This document shows positions 9,626-21,100 of a stretch of 64,000 nucleotides of DNA, one piece after another. Below the pieces are notes generated by a model. It ran no database searches and was not told where the DNA came from. It worked only from the letters and a program-made list of their open reading frames with translations. Location of the stretch: positions 35,339,583-35,403,582 of the forward strand of contig NC_088797.1 of assembly GCF_011386835.1 (NCBI RefSeq), written 5' to 3'. Positions within the stretch are counted from its first letter, which is position 1. Every line of letters begins with the position of its first letter. A program made the translations under genes and the position numbers. This DNA comes from Chrysemys picta bellii (taxonomy: Eukaryota; Chordata; Testudines; Emydidae).

Positions 9626-12600
9626 CATGCATAGTGAGCCACAGAGCAAAGAACTAGGTCCCAAGAGACTTTAAAAGGTTTGAGAATTCCCTGCAAGTGA
9701 AACAAAATGCCTACGAGATACCATGTGCTACCAGCACCAAATATCTGTGTATTCCTGCAAAAAGGCTGAAAAAGGGACATAGACAGTACACAGTGGGAGG
9801 AGTCATTCAAGGTACTTGTGCCACATGACAAAACAGAGGAAGGAGAAAGACATCATTTGCAATGCAATCCAAAATTCCTATAGAAAACAGGGTAAAGCCA
9901 TTGACCCAATGCCTACTTAGAAAGGGAGCATGGCACTAATAGAGATGAGTTGGAGGGAAAAGGCACATTGCCGAGTGCAGGGTAACACCCATTGGTCAGT
10001 GTGCATTTTCCCTACCTCTGTGCATGATTCAGAGTGAATATGAATCTGTTGTGGGTCAAGCTATAGAGCCTCACGTTTTATCTCTGAAGGTCTCTGATTC
10101 ATTCCCTAGTGCTATCCAAAATGACTGCCACCACACAGGCACCAATGGTATCATTGCTATGTCGGAGCTGTAACTCCTCTCTACACATTTTGTAGCAAAA
10201 CCTTTCATTTCTTGCCAGTTCTTATGCCCACTACAGGAATGGACTGTGCATAGAGCCTGGAGAGGGCATGCCACAATATGAACCTGATGCTACTCCTCTA
10301 CTTGCACTCTCTTCTATCCAGGAGGGCATTGTACAGCTCTTAGAATGGACACAGCAAGCTATTTTTCAACAGGAATAATTTAATTTCAGTAACAGTTCTG
10401 CATTAAATAATTTCAAGAGTCAGTGACAGTACCTGCCACATTATTTAAAATAAATAAATAAACCCAACCACTTAAAAGGAAGTAGTTAAAAACTGCACAA
10501 ATCTTACATTCCCTACACAGTGAATCCGTTATTTTTTATAAGAATGCAAATTAATTATTCATTACAACACCTAAACCTTAACTCTGACCCATAGATTGTT
10601 AAGTTTTTTCTATGTATTATTTTTATCATCTTAACTTCAGTTTTCCTTAATGGGAAACGGTTTTCCTTAATGGCTTCCTGTTATAGGGGAAATAGAATAC
10701 TTATAATTACTTTTTCCTTGAGAATCATGTTGTGTGTAACATCGCTGATTTATGGTATAATAGTGGGTGTATGTGGACTTGCATTAGGGGCTGAGCAGTG
10801 TGCACTTTATTGTTTTCCATACAGTTCGTATTATGTTCATATGCTGAGATTACTGTTTTCCTCAGTAGTTATTTTGAGCAGTTTTCAAAAGGTGAAGCTG
10901 CAAGAGGAGTGCTAAAAAAGCATTTCAGAACGGAAGCTGTTTGCCACCTTCAATATGCACAGCCTCTCCATCCCACGTGTTCCATGTCACTACTAATTTT
11001 GGATAGAGGGACTGAATTTCTTTTCCAGATAATATTACAGTATATCAATTTAGATTTTCAGACACAATTATTTTGGTCTTCATATACTATTTTTATACAC
11101 ATTAGCACTAGTTGCCTCGGTGTCCCTGTTAATGATATTTAGCAAAAATAGTCACAAACCTCAAAGGGCATAAATCAACATACTAATTACTGAACAGCAA
11201 ACTTTAGCGTCATATTTCAAGTGCACGGAGAAGCTCAGTCACTGACAACTGTGCTCATTAGTAAGTTTCTTAACATGTAATAAAGCAAAAAGATAGGAGT
11301 GAATTTGGGGCCTCATTGAAGTCAATGGGAGTTTTGACATTGACTTCAATGGAGCCAGGATCTCACTCAGAGAATTGGGGAAGCCTTTGTCAACAGATTT
11401 AGGCCAGTAAAAATGTGTCTATTCTGGAAGAAAGTTAGTGCCCAAGTTTTTTGTCAGATAATGGCACAGTTCACCAGGAAGAATTACATGTTTAATTTGA
11501 TGGCAGGATTAAAGGATATTCAACCCATCAAATTATTAAACTGTTTACACTGAATGTAAAAATTGTGCTTGCCATAAAGTTACATCAGCTAAAGAGCCTT
11601 GCATTCTGGTTTATGTTCAGATATAGCCACAATTTAGTAAACAGCAGACATGGAGTATCAAAGTAAGCCTGTACTGACAAACCTTTAAGAACCCAAAGCA
11701 GACCAAATTATAGCTCTGTCTTCCAATAAAGCATTTCAACATTTAGGGAACAGTCTCTTTTAAAAGGCTTTGTGCAATTTTTAGAATACTACAGTTTGGG
11801 GTGCACTATATTTCCAGCATCTAAATTTCAATAACTTTACCAAAAGATCTCTTTACAAGTGCTGTGTGTCACGATAGGCCCAATCCAACACCCACTGAAG
11901 CCAGTGGGAGTCTGGACCAAGCTTTATGAAAGTAAAATGGATTATTTAAAGGGAATTATAATATATTCATCTTGACAGTACTGTCCATCTTAGGGTAAGA
12001 GGTAGGACAAGGTAAGTGTTAATGTTTTTTTTAAATAGCTAGAAAATTATGAATACTCGCCTTGATTTCCTCTTATCTCCTCCAGTAGGTTTTTCCACGG
12101 AGCAGATGATCTGAGCCATACTATACGTTCTATTTTTAGGTCACATGTGATCCCAATCACTGTGAGCCAGCCTGTGGCCCCCATTTCCACAGCAGTTCAG
12201 GGGCAAAAGGGCAAGTATGACACACCTACATAACCCTACATGGCCTCCCTTCAGCTGAACCTCTGATGCAGAAGGGGAGGGTGTAGGGCTGGCCTGCCTA
12301 CCTGGTATCCCTCCCCTTCCCCATGGCTCATTAGGTAACTTTATTCCTGATTATGAAGCAATAATTGTATCCTGGACTAACACTGAGCTATTTATATAAG
12401 CCCAGGATGTGGTTATTATGGAGTTAACAGGGAGGAGCGTCAAATTATACAAACACTGTATTTTCCATCATATTACCCCTAAATTGTGCAGCTCAAAATT
12501 ACAGCAGGTACTGTGCATAAATTGCAGAATTGTGCACTGCATCACCTTTTTCTTGTTCAAACCACTGAAAAGCAATTTCTAATGCATAAAAGTCATCAGA

Positions 12601-13064
12601 ATATGAAGGGATTTAGATTGATTTGTTCTTCGACATCACTTTCATTATGAGATTTATTTCTCCTGGTGGGAAAGTGGTTTATATACAGTCATTCATAAGA
12701 CTGGTGTTTGAAAAATTGAGGTTCTATTGTACGTATATTTACAGCATCCTAACTGGTTGAGACAGCTCCACTTCTGTATTATTCAATTGCCATTTTTAAA
12801 GCATATTATTATTATATTGTTTTCTTATTATTTCAAACTGCAGTAAATGGGTTCCATTTGTTAGTTTTTAAAAAGTTACAAAAATATGCACAATACAGAT
12901 GTTCATATGGAAATTTAACAGTAGCACCTTACAAAAATTACTCCCATATTTGTATGTAGTATATGCACTCTCTCTCACACCCACAAAAATTGTTTAAAAC
13001 CAGTTAAGGTTGGTCAAGGGAGTTCACCACTCCTGTAAAGCCTCGAACTACAGTAAATAAACTC
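9626..13064. other. non-coding unique DNA
   Basis: About 3.4 kb without a supported gene. Open frames of 81 and 114 codons at 10670-11142 have no recognisable domain. A fold-back repeat lies inside at 11307-11367 and is listed separately. A short related phrase ('cccactgaagccagtgggagt') is at 11888-11908. Confidence 0.5.
11307..11367. repeat. fold-back repeat with AAGTCAATGG core
   Basis: Two inverted halves, cattgaagtcaatggg and cattgacttcaatgg, are separated by a few bases. The same unit occurs at 17651-17700 with only a few differences, which shows a dispersed family rather than a local palindrome. Confidence 0.6.
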
Positions 13065-13145
13065 TTTCGAATCTGTGGTTGTACATCTAGCACAATGGAG
13101 TTCTGGCTCATGACTGGGGCTCTTATGTTCTACAATAATCTATAT
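13065..13145 (+). repeat. interspersed repeat tail (ctagcacaatggag type)
   Basis: The phrase 'tctagcacaatggagttctggctcatgactggggctc' is shared in diverged form with 31375-31440, where it reads 'cctagcacaatggagtcatgccataaaactagggctt'. This looks like the 3' part of an old SINE or LINE. Its family is not assigned. Confidence 0.45.
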
Positions 13146-13172
13146 AAGAAGTTTCCAGGACTAACATGTCCA

Positions 13173-13430
13173 CATCTCACTCTGAAGTCTAGAACGTCCA
13201 AGTCAGTGTGAAGTAATGGGGAACAGCTACAAGCATGGTTGAGTGTGCTTTTTGTTCAGACTATCACCAGGTTGAATCATCATGAGGTTTTTGCAGTCTG
13301 TAACCATTCTATTTTTAAATTCTCAGACATTTTGACTTTACAAATTACACCTGTGCAGTGTACAGCTACAGTAAAGCATGTATCCATGAGGACAAAAGTC
13401 GTAGACCATTGTGATAATCGGCGGTAACCA
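13173..13430 (+). repeat. direct duplication, copy 1
   Basis: The block starting 'cactctgaagtctagaa' and containing 'cagctacaagcatggttgag' recurs about 450 bases downstream at 13622-13870 in the same order and orientation, with moderate divergence. Either a local tandem duplication or two insertions of one unknown element would explain it. Confidence 0.6.
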
Positions 13431-13621
13431 CAACTGCCACCTTTACTCTTCAGGTAATTTGCAGGAAACAATTTCATTAGCTGCATGAGGGAGGCTGCAC
13501 AGACTGTGGATTACTTGGCCCAACACCCACACCCCCAAATCAACACAAGAACTTGCCAAGCACACACCCCTCATTTGCCACCAGCACAAATCAACACAAC
13601 TATGACACAAGAAAACCCCAA

Positions 13622-13870
13622 ACATCACTCTGAAGCCTAGAATGTCTGTTGACTCAGGATGAAGTGATGGAAACAGCTACAAGCATGGTTGAGAGCTCTT
13701 TGTATTTAGAATGTCAGCAGGTTCAAAGCATCCAGGGATTTGTGGTCTGTCACTGTCCAATTTTTTTTTTAAGTTCTCACCATTTTTGACTCCCCCCACC
13801 CCCCATATAAGCACGCATGACTTTGCAAGTTAGCCCAGGCTGTTGCACAGGTGTTTCAGCTACTAGTACA
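13622..13870 (+). repeat. direct duplication, copy 2
   Basis: Second copy of the block at 13173-13430. Shared landmarks in order are cactctgaag-ctagaa, cagctacaagcatggttgag, a cag-aggtt phrase, 'tctgt' with a T-rich tract, and 'ttttgact'. Copy 2 has an expanded poly-T at about 13761 and a C-rich insertion near 13795. Confidence 0.6.
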
Positions 13871-14069
13871 AATAATAAATAAATGATACTATTAAGGGAA
13901 TAGGCTTTGGATATCATTTATACACATATCCTACTGCTACCAAGCCACAGCACCCAATTAAAGGTACACAGGCCCAACTGTACCTACTCTATCAAAAGCA
14001 AACGAGCAGCTTTAACTATAACCATGGGTATAATTTAAAAAATGGATTCAAACATTTGAAGATACTAAT

Positions 14070-14285
14070 TATTAGTGCCTAGCTTATAGCACTTCTCATC
14101 CACAGATCTCATTACAGAGCTGGACACCATTATCCACATTTTACAGTTAAGGAAACTGAGGCAGAAATAGGTTAAGTGACTTTCCCCAAGAGCCCACCCA
14201 ACAGGCTGGCCAATGGTATAACAAGGGAACAGAAATAAGTCCTGAGTTCCAATCCAGTGCTCTAATCACCGGACCCAGTCTCCCT
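14070..14285 (+). repeat. ancient amniote interspersed repeat (MIR/L3-like)
   Basis: It contains 'attatccacattttacag', then 'ggaaactgaggca', 'ggttaagtgacttt' and later 'ccagtgctctaatcaccggacc'. This is the order of landmarks in old MIR/L3-type repeats found throughout amniotes. Family assignment needs a library search. Confidence 0.6.
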
Positions 14286-15086
14286 CTTGAGTACCTGATC
14301 ACACATCCACTAAGTCTTTCCATTAACTTCTGTGGAACTAGGACTGGGCATTAAATGCACACAGTTGTGCATTTAGAGACAACATGAATTTCTTTACTGA
14401 AGTGCAGTATTCTTCAGGAGTAAACTTTTGCAGGCCCCTGTTTCTGGTATCTGAAATGCTAATGCTTTCCAGAACAGTTTAACTGATGCATAGCTGTACT
14501 CTACCTCTTTTGTGATAGTTTACATTAAAACTGAACATTTAGTACAGTTATTGGCACAAAGATCATATGAATTTTGACAATCTACACTTTAATTTTAGGA
14601 AGTTTAACGTAAAATCATGAACGTTCTAGTTTTATTAGGAAAATATTTACCAATCTCTTGAGACACTGGCTTATTGCCTTATGCTGACATCATATCTCAT
14701 TGGAAATTGGTTTCTTAAATTAACAGGGAAAAGTAATTAAATGTCAGGTCAAGTAGAAAATTTTCTACCACTCTCCATTTCAAAATATGCATTTCATCAG
14801 TTTGGACTGATTTGAAAACAAAACAAAAAACCACACACACACACGACATATGGACACGTTCTGGCCTCAGTGACACATGCTCACTGCCCACGAAGGTGCC
14901 AGTATGATAGTTGTACTTGTCCAGTGGGATTGGGACTGTGGCCATCAAATGTAGCAGTGCTTTATATACAAATAATAGGCCCCTATCACAAGTGCTAGGA
15001 GCATGTAATAACTTTAAGACATAAATAATACACAAAATAGCAATTTATCCAGCTGCTTAACAACAACCAAACTTAACCGTGGACAC
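14286..15086. other. non-coding DNA
   Basis: No supported gene. A 106-codon minus-strand open frame at 14715-15035 shows no domain. Confidence 0.45.
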
Positions 15087-15237
15087 TAAGGATACACTAC
15101 GGGATTACTCCGATTTTACAGAATTTGATTTTTGGCAACAGATTGTATAAAGTCGAGTGCATGCAGCCACACTAAGCACATTAATTCGGCGGTGTGCGTC
15201 CATGTACCGAGGCTACCTTCGACTTCCAGGGTGTTGC

Positions 15238-15735
15238 ACAGTGGGTAGCTATCCCAGAGCTATCCCATAGTTCCCACAGTCTCCCCCGCCCATTGGAATT
15301 ATGGATTGAGCCCCCAATGCCTGAGGGGGCCAAAAATTTGTCGCGGGTGGTTATGGGTAAATGTTGTCAGTCAATCCTCCCTCCGTGAAAGCAACGACAG
15401 ACAATCATTTCGCGCCCTTTTCCCTGGATTGCCCAGGCAGACCCATAGCACGGCAACCATGGAGCCCGTTCAGCCTTTTTTCACTGTCATCGTAGGTCTA
15501 CTGGATGCTGCTGACAGACGTGGTACTGCAGCGCTACACAGCAGCATCCCCTTGCCTTTGCAAGTTGGCAAAGACGGTTACCAGCCATACTGTACCGTCT
15601 GCTGCTGTCATGGGTGCTCCTGCCCGGCCTCGGTGAGGTCGGTCGGGGGCGCCTGGACAAAAATGGGCATGACTCCCCAGGTCTTTCTCTTCTTTAAGTT
15701 TTGTCTAATGGAGAGTCAGTCCTGCCTAGAATATC
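15238..15735. repeat. left arm of long inverted repeat inside the Harbinger derivative
   Basis: Most of this stretch is the reverse complement of 16345-16830, with moderate divergence and small indels. Shared blocks include 'gagctcccaatgcctga', 'ctactggatgctgctg', 'cagcgctacacagcagcatcc' and 'gtcggtcgggggcgcctgg'. It starts near the subterminal region and ends next to the plus-strand Myb fragment. Confidence 0.8.
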
Positions 15736-15738
15736 AGG

Positions 15739-15917
15739 CAAGCCTACTAAAGAACCAGAGAGGCAAACGGCCGCTCCGGGTCAGAGCCCAGACATCCCGC
15801 AGAAATGATGAGCTGCATGCCATTCTAGGGGGTGCCCCTACAACAACCCCACCCACTGCTTCCCACCTCCCCCACCCCTCCCGGGCTACCTTGGCAGTTA
15901 TCCCCCCATTTGTGTGA
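15739..15917 (+). pseudogene. Myb/SANT-like partner gene fragment (end of domain and linker)
   Basis: Across one frameshift this reads a lysine/arginine-rich helix end, EANGRSGSEPQTS-like, then NDELHAILGGAPTTTPPT. It corresponds to residues about 83-118 of the intact protein at 57753 (ANGRSGSHPQTS, ALHSILGAAATTTPP). The frame ends at a stop at 15915-15917, and an AATAAA signal lies at 15924-15929. The domain core is missing here and found instead on the opposite strand at 16831-17057, so the gene has been broken and inverted. Confidence 0.7.
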
Positions 15918-15923
15918 TGAAGT

Positions 15924-15929
15924 AATAAA
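15924..15929 (+). terminator. polyadenylation signal AATAAA after the Myb fragment
   Basis: The hexamer AATAAA stands seven bases after the stop of the plus-strand Myb fragment. It is probably inherited from a gene of the parent element. Confidence 0.4.
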
Positions 15930-16019
15930 GAATGCATGAATTTGAAACAACACTGTCTTTATTGCCTCTGCAAGCAGAGATCAAAGGAGGGAGGGGAGGG
16001 CAGTTGGCTTACAGCGAAG

Positions 16020-16070
16020 TTGAGTGAACCACCATTCTACACTTGCTCAGCCTATAGCTGAAAATGGGAA
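16020..16070 (-). pseudogene. short Harbinger transposase fragment
   Basis: The minus strand encodes SYRLSKCRMVV, matching NYRLSKCRMVVE at residues 323-334 of the intact transposase at 60536-61807. The catalytic Glu that should follow is replaced by His. Only this block survives, showing that the element descends from a transposase-bearing parent by internal deletion. Confidence 0.7.
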
Positions 16071-16344
16071 TCTGTGATAAGCACTAGGATAGTAGCACAG
16101 GCAGGACTGAACCTCCATTTGTGTGTGGGCCTTTGGTTGACACTGGTAAAATACAAACTGTCCCAGGATATGTATGTTGGGGGACAGTTCTAAACGGCAG
16201 CTTAATTTTTTTATTTGCAGCAAAATGTAGAAGTCTAAGTATCTGATTGTGAGCCCTGGGAGCAAGGGGTAGGCTGGGGTAGGTGCGACCGCACGGTGCT
16301 GCCGACTGGGAGAGCAGCCTGAGGCAGACGCCTACAGCTGGCAT

Positions 16345-16830
16345 GATATTCCAGGCAGGACTGAATCTCCATTGGACAAAACTTAAAGAAGAGAATGACC
16401 TGGAGTCATTCCCATTTTTGTCCAGGCGCCCCCGACCGACCTTACCAAGGCCAGCCAGGAGCACCCATGTCTGCCCAGGTGCCCCCGACCGACCTCACTG
16501 AGGCCAGCCAGGAGCACCCACGGGACAACGATGACAGTTACCAGTCATACTGCACCGTCTGCAAGGCAAAGGGATGCTGCTGTGTAGCGCTGCAGCACCG
16601 CGTCTGCCAGCAGCATCCAGTAGACATACGGTGACAGTGAAAAAAGGTGAGAAACGATTTTTTTCCTTTTGCTTTCACAGGAGAGGGTAAGGGGACTCAC
16701 GACATATACCCTGAACCACTCGCGACAATGTTTTTGACCCTTCAGGCATTGGGAGCTCAATCCAGAATTCAAATGGTTTTCGGAGAGTGCGGGAACTGCG
16801 GGATAGCTGCAGTCGTCAGTCACCCCTCCC
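16345..16830. repeat. right arm of long inverted repeat, with an internal tandem duplication
   Basis: Reverse complement of 15238-15735. Within it, a roughly 50-bp unit (gcccccgaccgacct...aggccagccaggagcaccca) is tandemly duplicated at about 16424-16521; the left arm has one copy only. A smaller palindrome around the gacrgttaccag...ctgcaccgtc phrase is present in both arms. Confidence 0.8.
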
Positions 16831-17057
16831 TCCGTGAGCGTCCATTTGATTCTTTGGCTTTCTGGTACGCTTGTCTCAGCTCCTTGAGTTTCACGCAGCA
16901 CTTGGAGATTTTTTCAAATGTTTGGGCATTTCGTTTTTTGGAATGGAGTTCTGATAGAACAGATTCATCTCCCCATACAGAGATCAGATTCAGTATCTCC
17001 CGTACGATTCATGCTGGAGCTCTTTTTTGATTCTGGCTGCGCTGATGAGCTCTGCAT
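16831..17057 (-). pseudogene. Myb/SANT-like partner gene fragment (domain core)
   Basis: The minus strand starts with an ATG and MQSS as in the intact protein. After a frameshift it reads VREILNLISVWGDESVLSEL, then SKKRNAQTFEKISK, and CCVKLKELRQAYQKAKESNGRS. This is the trihelix Myb/SANT-like domain, with the second Trp anchor kept, but about 12 residues between KISK and the KLKELR helix are deleted and a stop precedes VREIL. The first Trp anchor is lost. It is broken relative to the complete gene at 57753. Confidence 0.8.
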
Positions 17058-17422
17058 GGTCACCTGTGCTGATCAGCGCTTCACGCTGGGCAAACAGGAA
17101 ATGAAATTCAAAAGTTCGCGGGGCTTTTCCTGTCTACCTGGCCAGTGCATCCGAGTTCAGATTGCTGTCCAGAGCGGTCACAATGGTGCACTGTGGGATT
17201 GCTCCCGGAGGCCAATACCATCGAATTGCGGCCACACTAACCCTAATTTGACATGGCAATGTTGATTTCGGTGCTACTCCTCTCATCGGGGAGGAGTACG
17301 GAAATCGATTTTAAGAGCCTTTTACTTCGAAATAAATGGTTTCATTGCATGGATGAGTGCAGGGTTAATTCGATTTAACGCTGCTAAATTCGACCTAAAC
17401 TCATAGTGTAGACCAGGCCTAA

Positions 17423-18005
17423 AAATAACCCAGCCTGCACATCCCCAAACTATTCAGGACTTCCCTCTAGGGGAATCACAAATAGATAAAGCAGATGATG
17501 AAGCACTGGTGTAGTGTTCTTGTAGCAAGACACCCTACTTAACAATCAGGCTGCAATTTATAGCATAGCTACTGTTCACCAATTTCAGTCTAGTCCAGAT
17601 AGGTAGTGACCAAAACCTACAATGAACAGACCTGCAGCATTAACTCCTTGCCCCAATGAAGTCAATGGGAATTTTGCCATTATCTTCAATGAGGCCAGGG
17701 AAGAACCCCTGGTGTTTTGGTAGCCCCTTAGTGGGCAGTAGTAACTGACAGAAAATTGTGCAGTGGATTATAATTTCCAAGATCTTTAATAGGAATTTGG
17801 GTGTGTGTATTGCTGAGTGAAAAGTAAACCAAAGTAGATTGTTAGACGCAAGCTCAGACAGGCTCTCTTTTTCTTTATAACCTGTGTGATGCACAACAAG
17901 GAACTATATGGATTCCCCACTTCTTTCCGAAATGGCTGAGACTATATGAACACATTTTGAGCCCCATTTCCAAAGCCCTAAGCATTTTCCCACTCTGCTG
18001 CAGTT
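17423..18005. other. non-coding DNA
   Basis: No gene seen. It includes the fold-back repeat at 17651-17700. Confidence 0.5.
17651..17700. repeat. fold-back repeat with AAGTCAATGG core
   Basis: It reads aatgaagtcaatgggaattttgcc followed by the inverted half attatcttcaatgaggcc. It is nearly the same unit as 11307-11367. Confidence 0.55.
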
Positions 18006-18127
18006 AGGGTTGCCAACTTCGGTTGGATATGTTCCTGGAGGTTTCAACACATGATATAATCTTTAATTAAAGATTAATCTTTAATTCCTGGAGACTCCAG
18101 GACAATTGTGGAGGGTTGGCATCCCTA
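18006..18127. mobile_element. small inverted-repeat element (about 120 bp)
   Basis: It begins TTAGGGTTGCCAAC and ends GTTGGCATCCCTAG, an imperfect terminal inverted repeat. Internal inverted phrases (cctggaggtt / ctggagactccagg, and aatctttaattaaagatt) give a fold-back structure. No target duplication could be confirmed, so superfamily is left open. Confidence 0.55.
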
Positions 18128-21100
18128 GGTGCAGGTGGGGGCAGATACCAGATGCACAGGGGAGAAAGTCCATTGATCAGTTACAGAGCTGTTCAGTGTG
18201 TTGTATCTAGCACTGTGAGGGGTAAGGCAAGGCCATTTGGTGGAGGATTGCCATAATTTTCAAAGTTTGGTTTAATTTCCAATTGAGGACGAATACCAAA
18301 AATTTCAAAGTTCTCTGCAAAATGGGAAAGCCCGGTCCCACCTCTGGGGGCAGTCCAACCAGCTAACTGTCTTGGAGCCATGGACCCAAGAAACCTCAGT
18401 TCCTCAGCAGCTTGTCAGGTGCTGCTCACAAAACAGCCCACAATGTCCAGAATCGCCGACATCTTTGGGGTTCACAAGGTCAAAGGAACCACACCTGGTG
18501 CTGCTGGCAATGGCTGATACAGATTCTCTCCCACCTGGAAAATACTGGGTTAAAGAAGCGTTTAAGGGACCTGTGGTGGGTTAATTATGATTACCAGCAT
18601 TGCATTCGGTACAGTAACTGGAAAATCTGCTCCAGCCTTTGCACTGTTTTTGAAACCCTTAGTAAGTATTGCAGCATGATTTTGTTAGGGAATTTCTATT
18701 CCTGGAAGTTCCTTATGCAATACAAGACTTTGAGTTGGAAGCCCTACTACTGATGAAACATCTCGTATATTTTGTTTAAAATATAGTTTCTCAGGGATTA
18801 AAAATCTAACCCATATTTTGTTGGCTCATACTTTTCAAATAAACTTTTTTTGCTATTTCACATGGAGATCTGCGTCACTGAAGATAAGTCTTCATACAGC
18901 ACTCTGATTTTTCAGTGCTTATACCTTCAGTGCTGACTGGATCAGCGGGTGTGAGGTGTCTGGTTGTTACTGGGAGAAGGGTAAATGGAGAGGTTATTTA
19001 TATTTGTTATTGCACCCTTTTTCTTCCTGAAACAGTTCATTTGGGAAGTTACTTTGATAACATCAGCAGAACTATGCTTAGTTTGTTGAAGCTAATTATC
19101 AACTCTGCACCAGGGAGATGATCTTCCTTTTATATATGTCCAGCATCAAGCACACACACTGCTTGAAAAAATAAATAGAACTAGTACTAATAAAGCAGAG
19201 AGCATGTTCCACTGTTTTTGAGGTTGTTTTATTTTAAAATCTACTGGCACTTTGTGAAACTGAAACATTACTTTGAGACACAATTTTGCTGAAGCCTATA
19301 ATTTTCTGTAATCCTTTCCCCACGATTCTTTTTCAAACCACCGGGGATGTCTGTGTTAAAGCTGGATCTTTAAGGTTTTATTTACTCTACCTCATGGAAT
19401 GCTAATCTTGTTTGTGACAGTAAGTGTAGCCATTCTGGAAAAGATGTCATCTAGCAACCTAAGAATTTAACTTCAGGCAGGAAAGCACTAAGTGAGCTCT
19501 TAAAACAAACGCGTTCTTTTCAGACAAATGTCCAGAATACTGAATTGAAGGGGGAAGAGAGATACAGGTTATATTTTAAGACACCGTTCTTCGAAGTTTT
19601 CTATGAAATAGCTGCTCTTTAAGGCTCTGACCCTACATACACTTATGCACACACTTAACTCTACCACCATAACTGGTTGTATTTTTTAATATATATTTCA
19701 GGATTGGGGCTTTAAACAACAGAATTGGCCTAATCCTAAAAGATGCTGTTAAGCATGCACAATTCCCATTTCCTTTAGTGATAATTGGGATTGCTCATCA
19801 ACTTCCAAGATCAAGTCCATGAATAGTTCCAGGTTAATAATGCATTATTTAAATGCTATTTGTGCATTAAAATGACTATGAAGCATTTAATATGTTGGTG
19901 AAGACAGCAGAAGTCATCTGCACCTTGATCCGCTTACAGTTTACGTCAGAAGCCTTGGTGTAATTTAACCTACCACCATTAATAGTTCTGAGGAAGAGAG
20001 CTCACGATGAAAAATAATTACACACCATTCTCTTTTCCCGTTACATCAAATGACCGCAACTAATCAGTATCCCAAGGTCTAATGCAGACTGCAGCCCTAA
20101 TTTCCAGTGGAAATGTTCATAACAACAGAACCCAACATAATTCATCTCATCACTGCGGCTCTCTGGCATGTTATCAAGCAACAGAGACTCTGACTGATGC
20201 ATATTATTTGCTCATTAGGCAGTTGTAGCTTTTATGTAAGAGCTCACATCCCCTCAACAAAAACTTAAACTTGCAAGCCTGACAGAAATAATACCCCTTT
20301 TTCTGGACATTTCTTTTAAGGGAGACATTAACAATGAGAAATTATTGTAGAGAAAACTAAAATTTTGAGGAGAGCAGTTTTGGAGTTTTTTTGCTAGATA
20401 TATAATACTTCCCTTGGAGAACATGCAGCCTTTTTGACATACAATATTGATTTTGGAGGCCATACGGCAATTTAAATTTTTGGAATATACACAGTAAATT
20501 AAAAATGCCTTCCCCTTCAATTTCTTCCAGGGATTGTATATTTTTGATGTCAAAATTATGGATTAATGATAAACATCTGTTTATTTGATATTGACATGAT
20601 TATGATACCAGTTATAGAATAAAAATTACTATTGGAAGGACTTGTGACAAGCTGCATTTTTTCCACCACTAGGAAGTTTGAGACACTAGCTGAGAGTAGC
20701 ATGATCAGCCAAGGGAGGACAACAATGAGCAATTAACATTAGGCCTTAATTGTTGCTGCTGCTCCAGAGACTCCGAACAAAGATTACTTAGGTTTCAAAA
20801 TGAGCTGCTAGAAAAATGCTGCAAGTTATTGGACCCGCTTTAATTTTTAAAGTGTTTCTCTAGTTGTTTTCTGATTTTCTTTAAGCTCTATTAGGTTTTA
20901 ATCATCACAGAATGACATCCAGCCAATTCTGCTCACTGAGATGGGTGAAGAGGTTCTGGAAGTTTTCCGTTCCCCTTTAGCATCCACTGAGTTAGGGGTT
21001 TGAAAAAACCCCGAGATGAGAAGTGAACTGCAGTCAGGATGGGCAAGCTTTGTCCACTTTGGGAACCAAACCATGGGACACAAGAAGTGTCCAATATTTT

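Larger units (their letters stand above)
15090..17419. mobile_element. non-autonomous, rearranged PIF/Harbinger element (2330 bp)
   Basis: The right end, GTGTAGACCAGGCC, is the reverse complement of the left terminus of the intact element at 57357, and its subterminal 250 bp align with that element throughout. The left end (GGATACACTACGGG) is different and shares only the TACACTA core. Both ends are flanked by TAA (15087-15089, 17420-17422), the usual 3-bp Harbinger target. Inside are Myb gene fragments in both orientations, a short transposase fragment and a long inverted repeat. There is no intact gene, so any movement would need proteins from another copy. The unlike ends suggest a chimera of two Harbinger subfamilies or an ancient end replacement. 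Confidence 0.85.
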
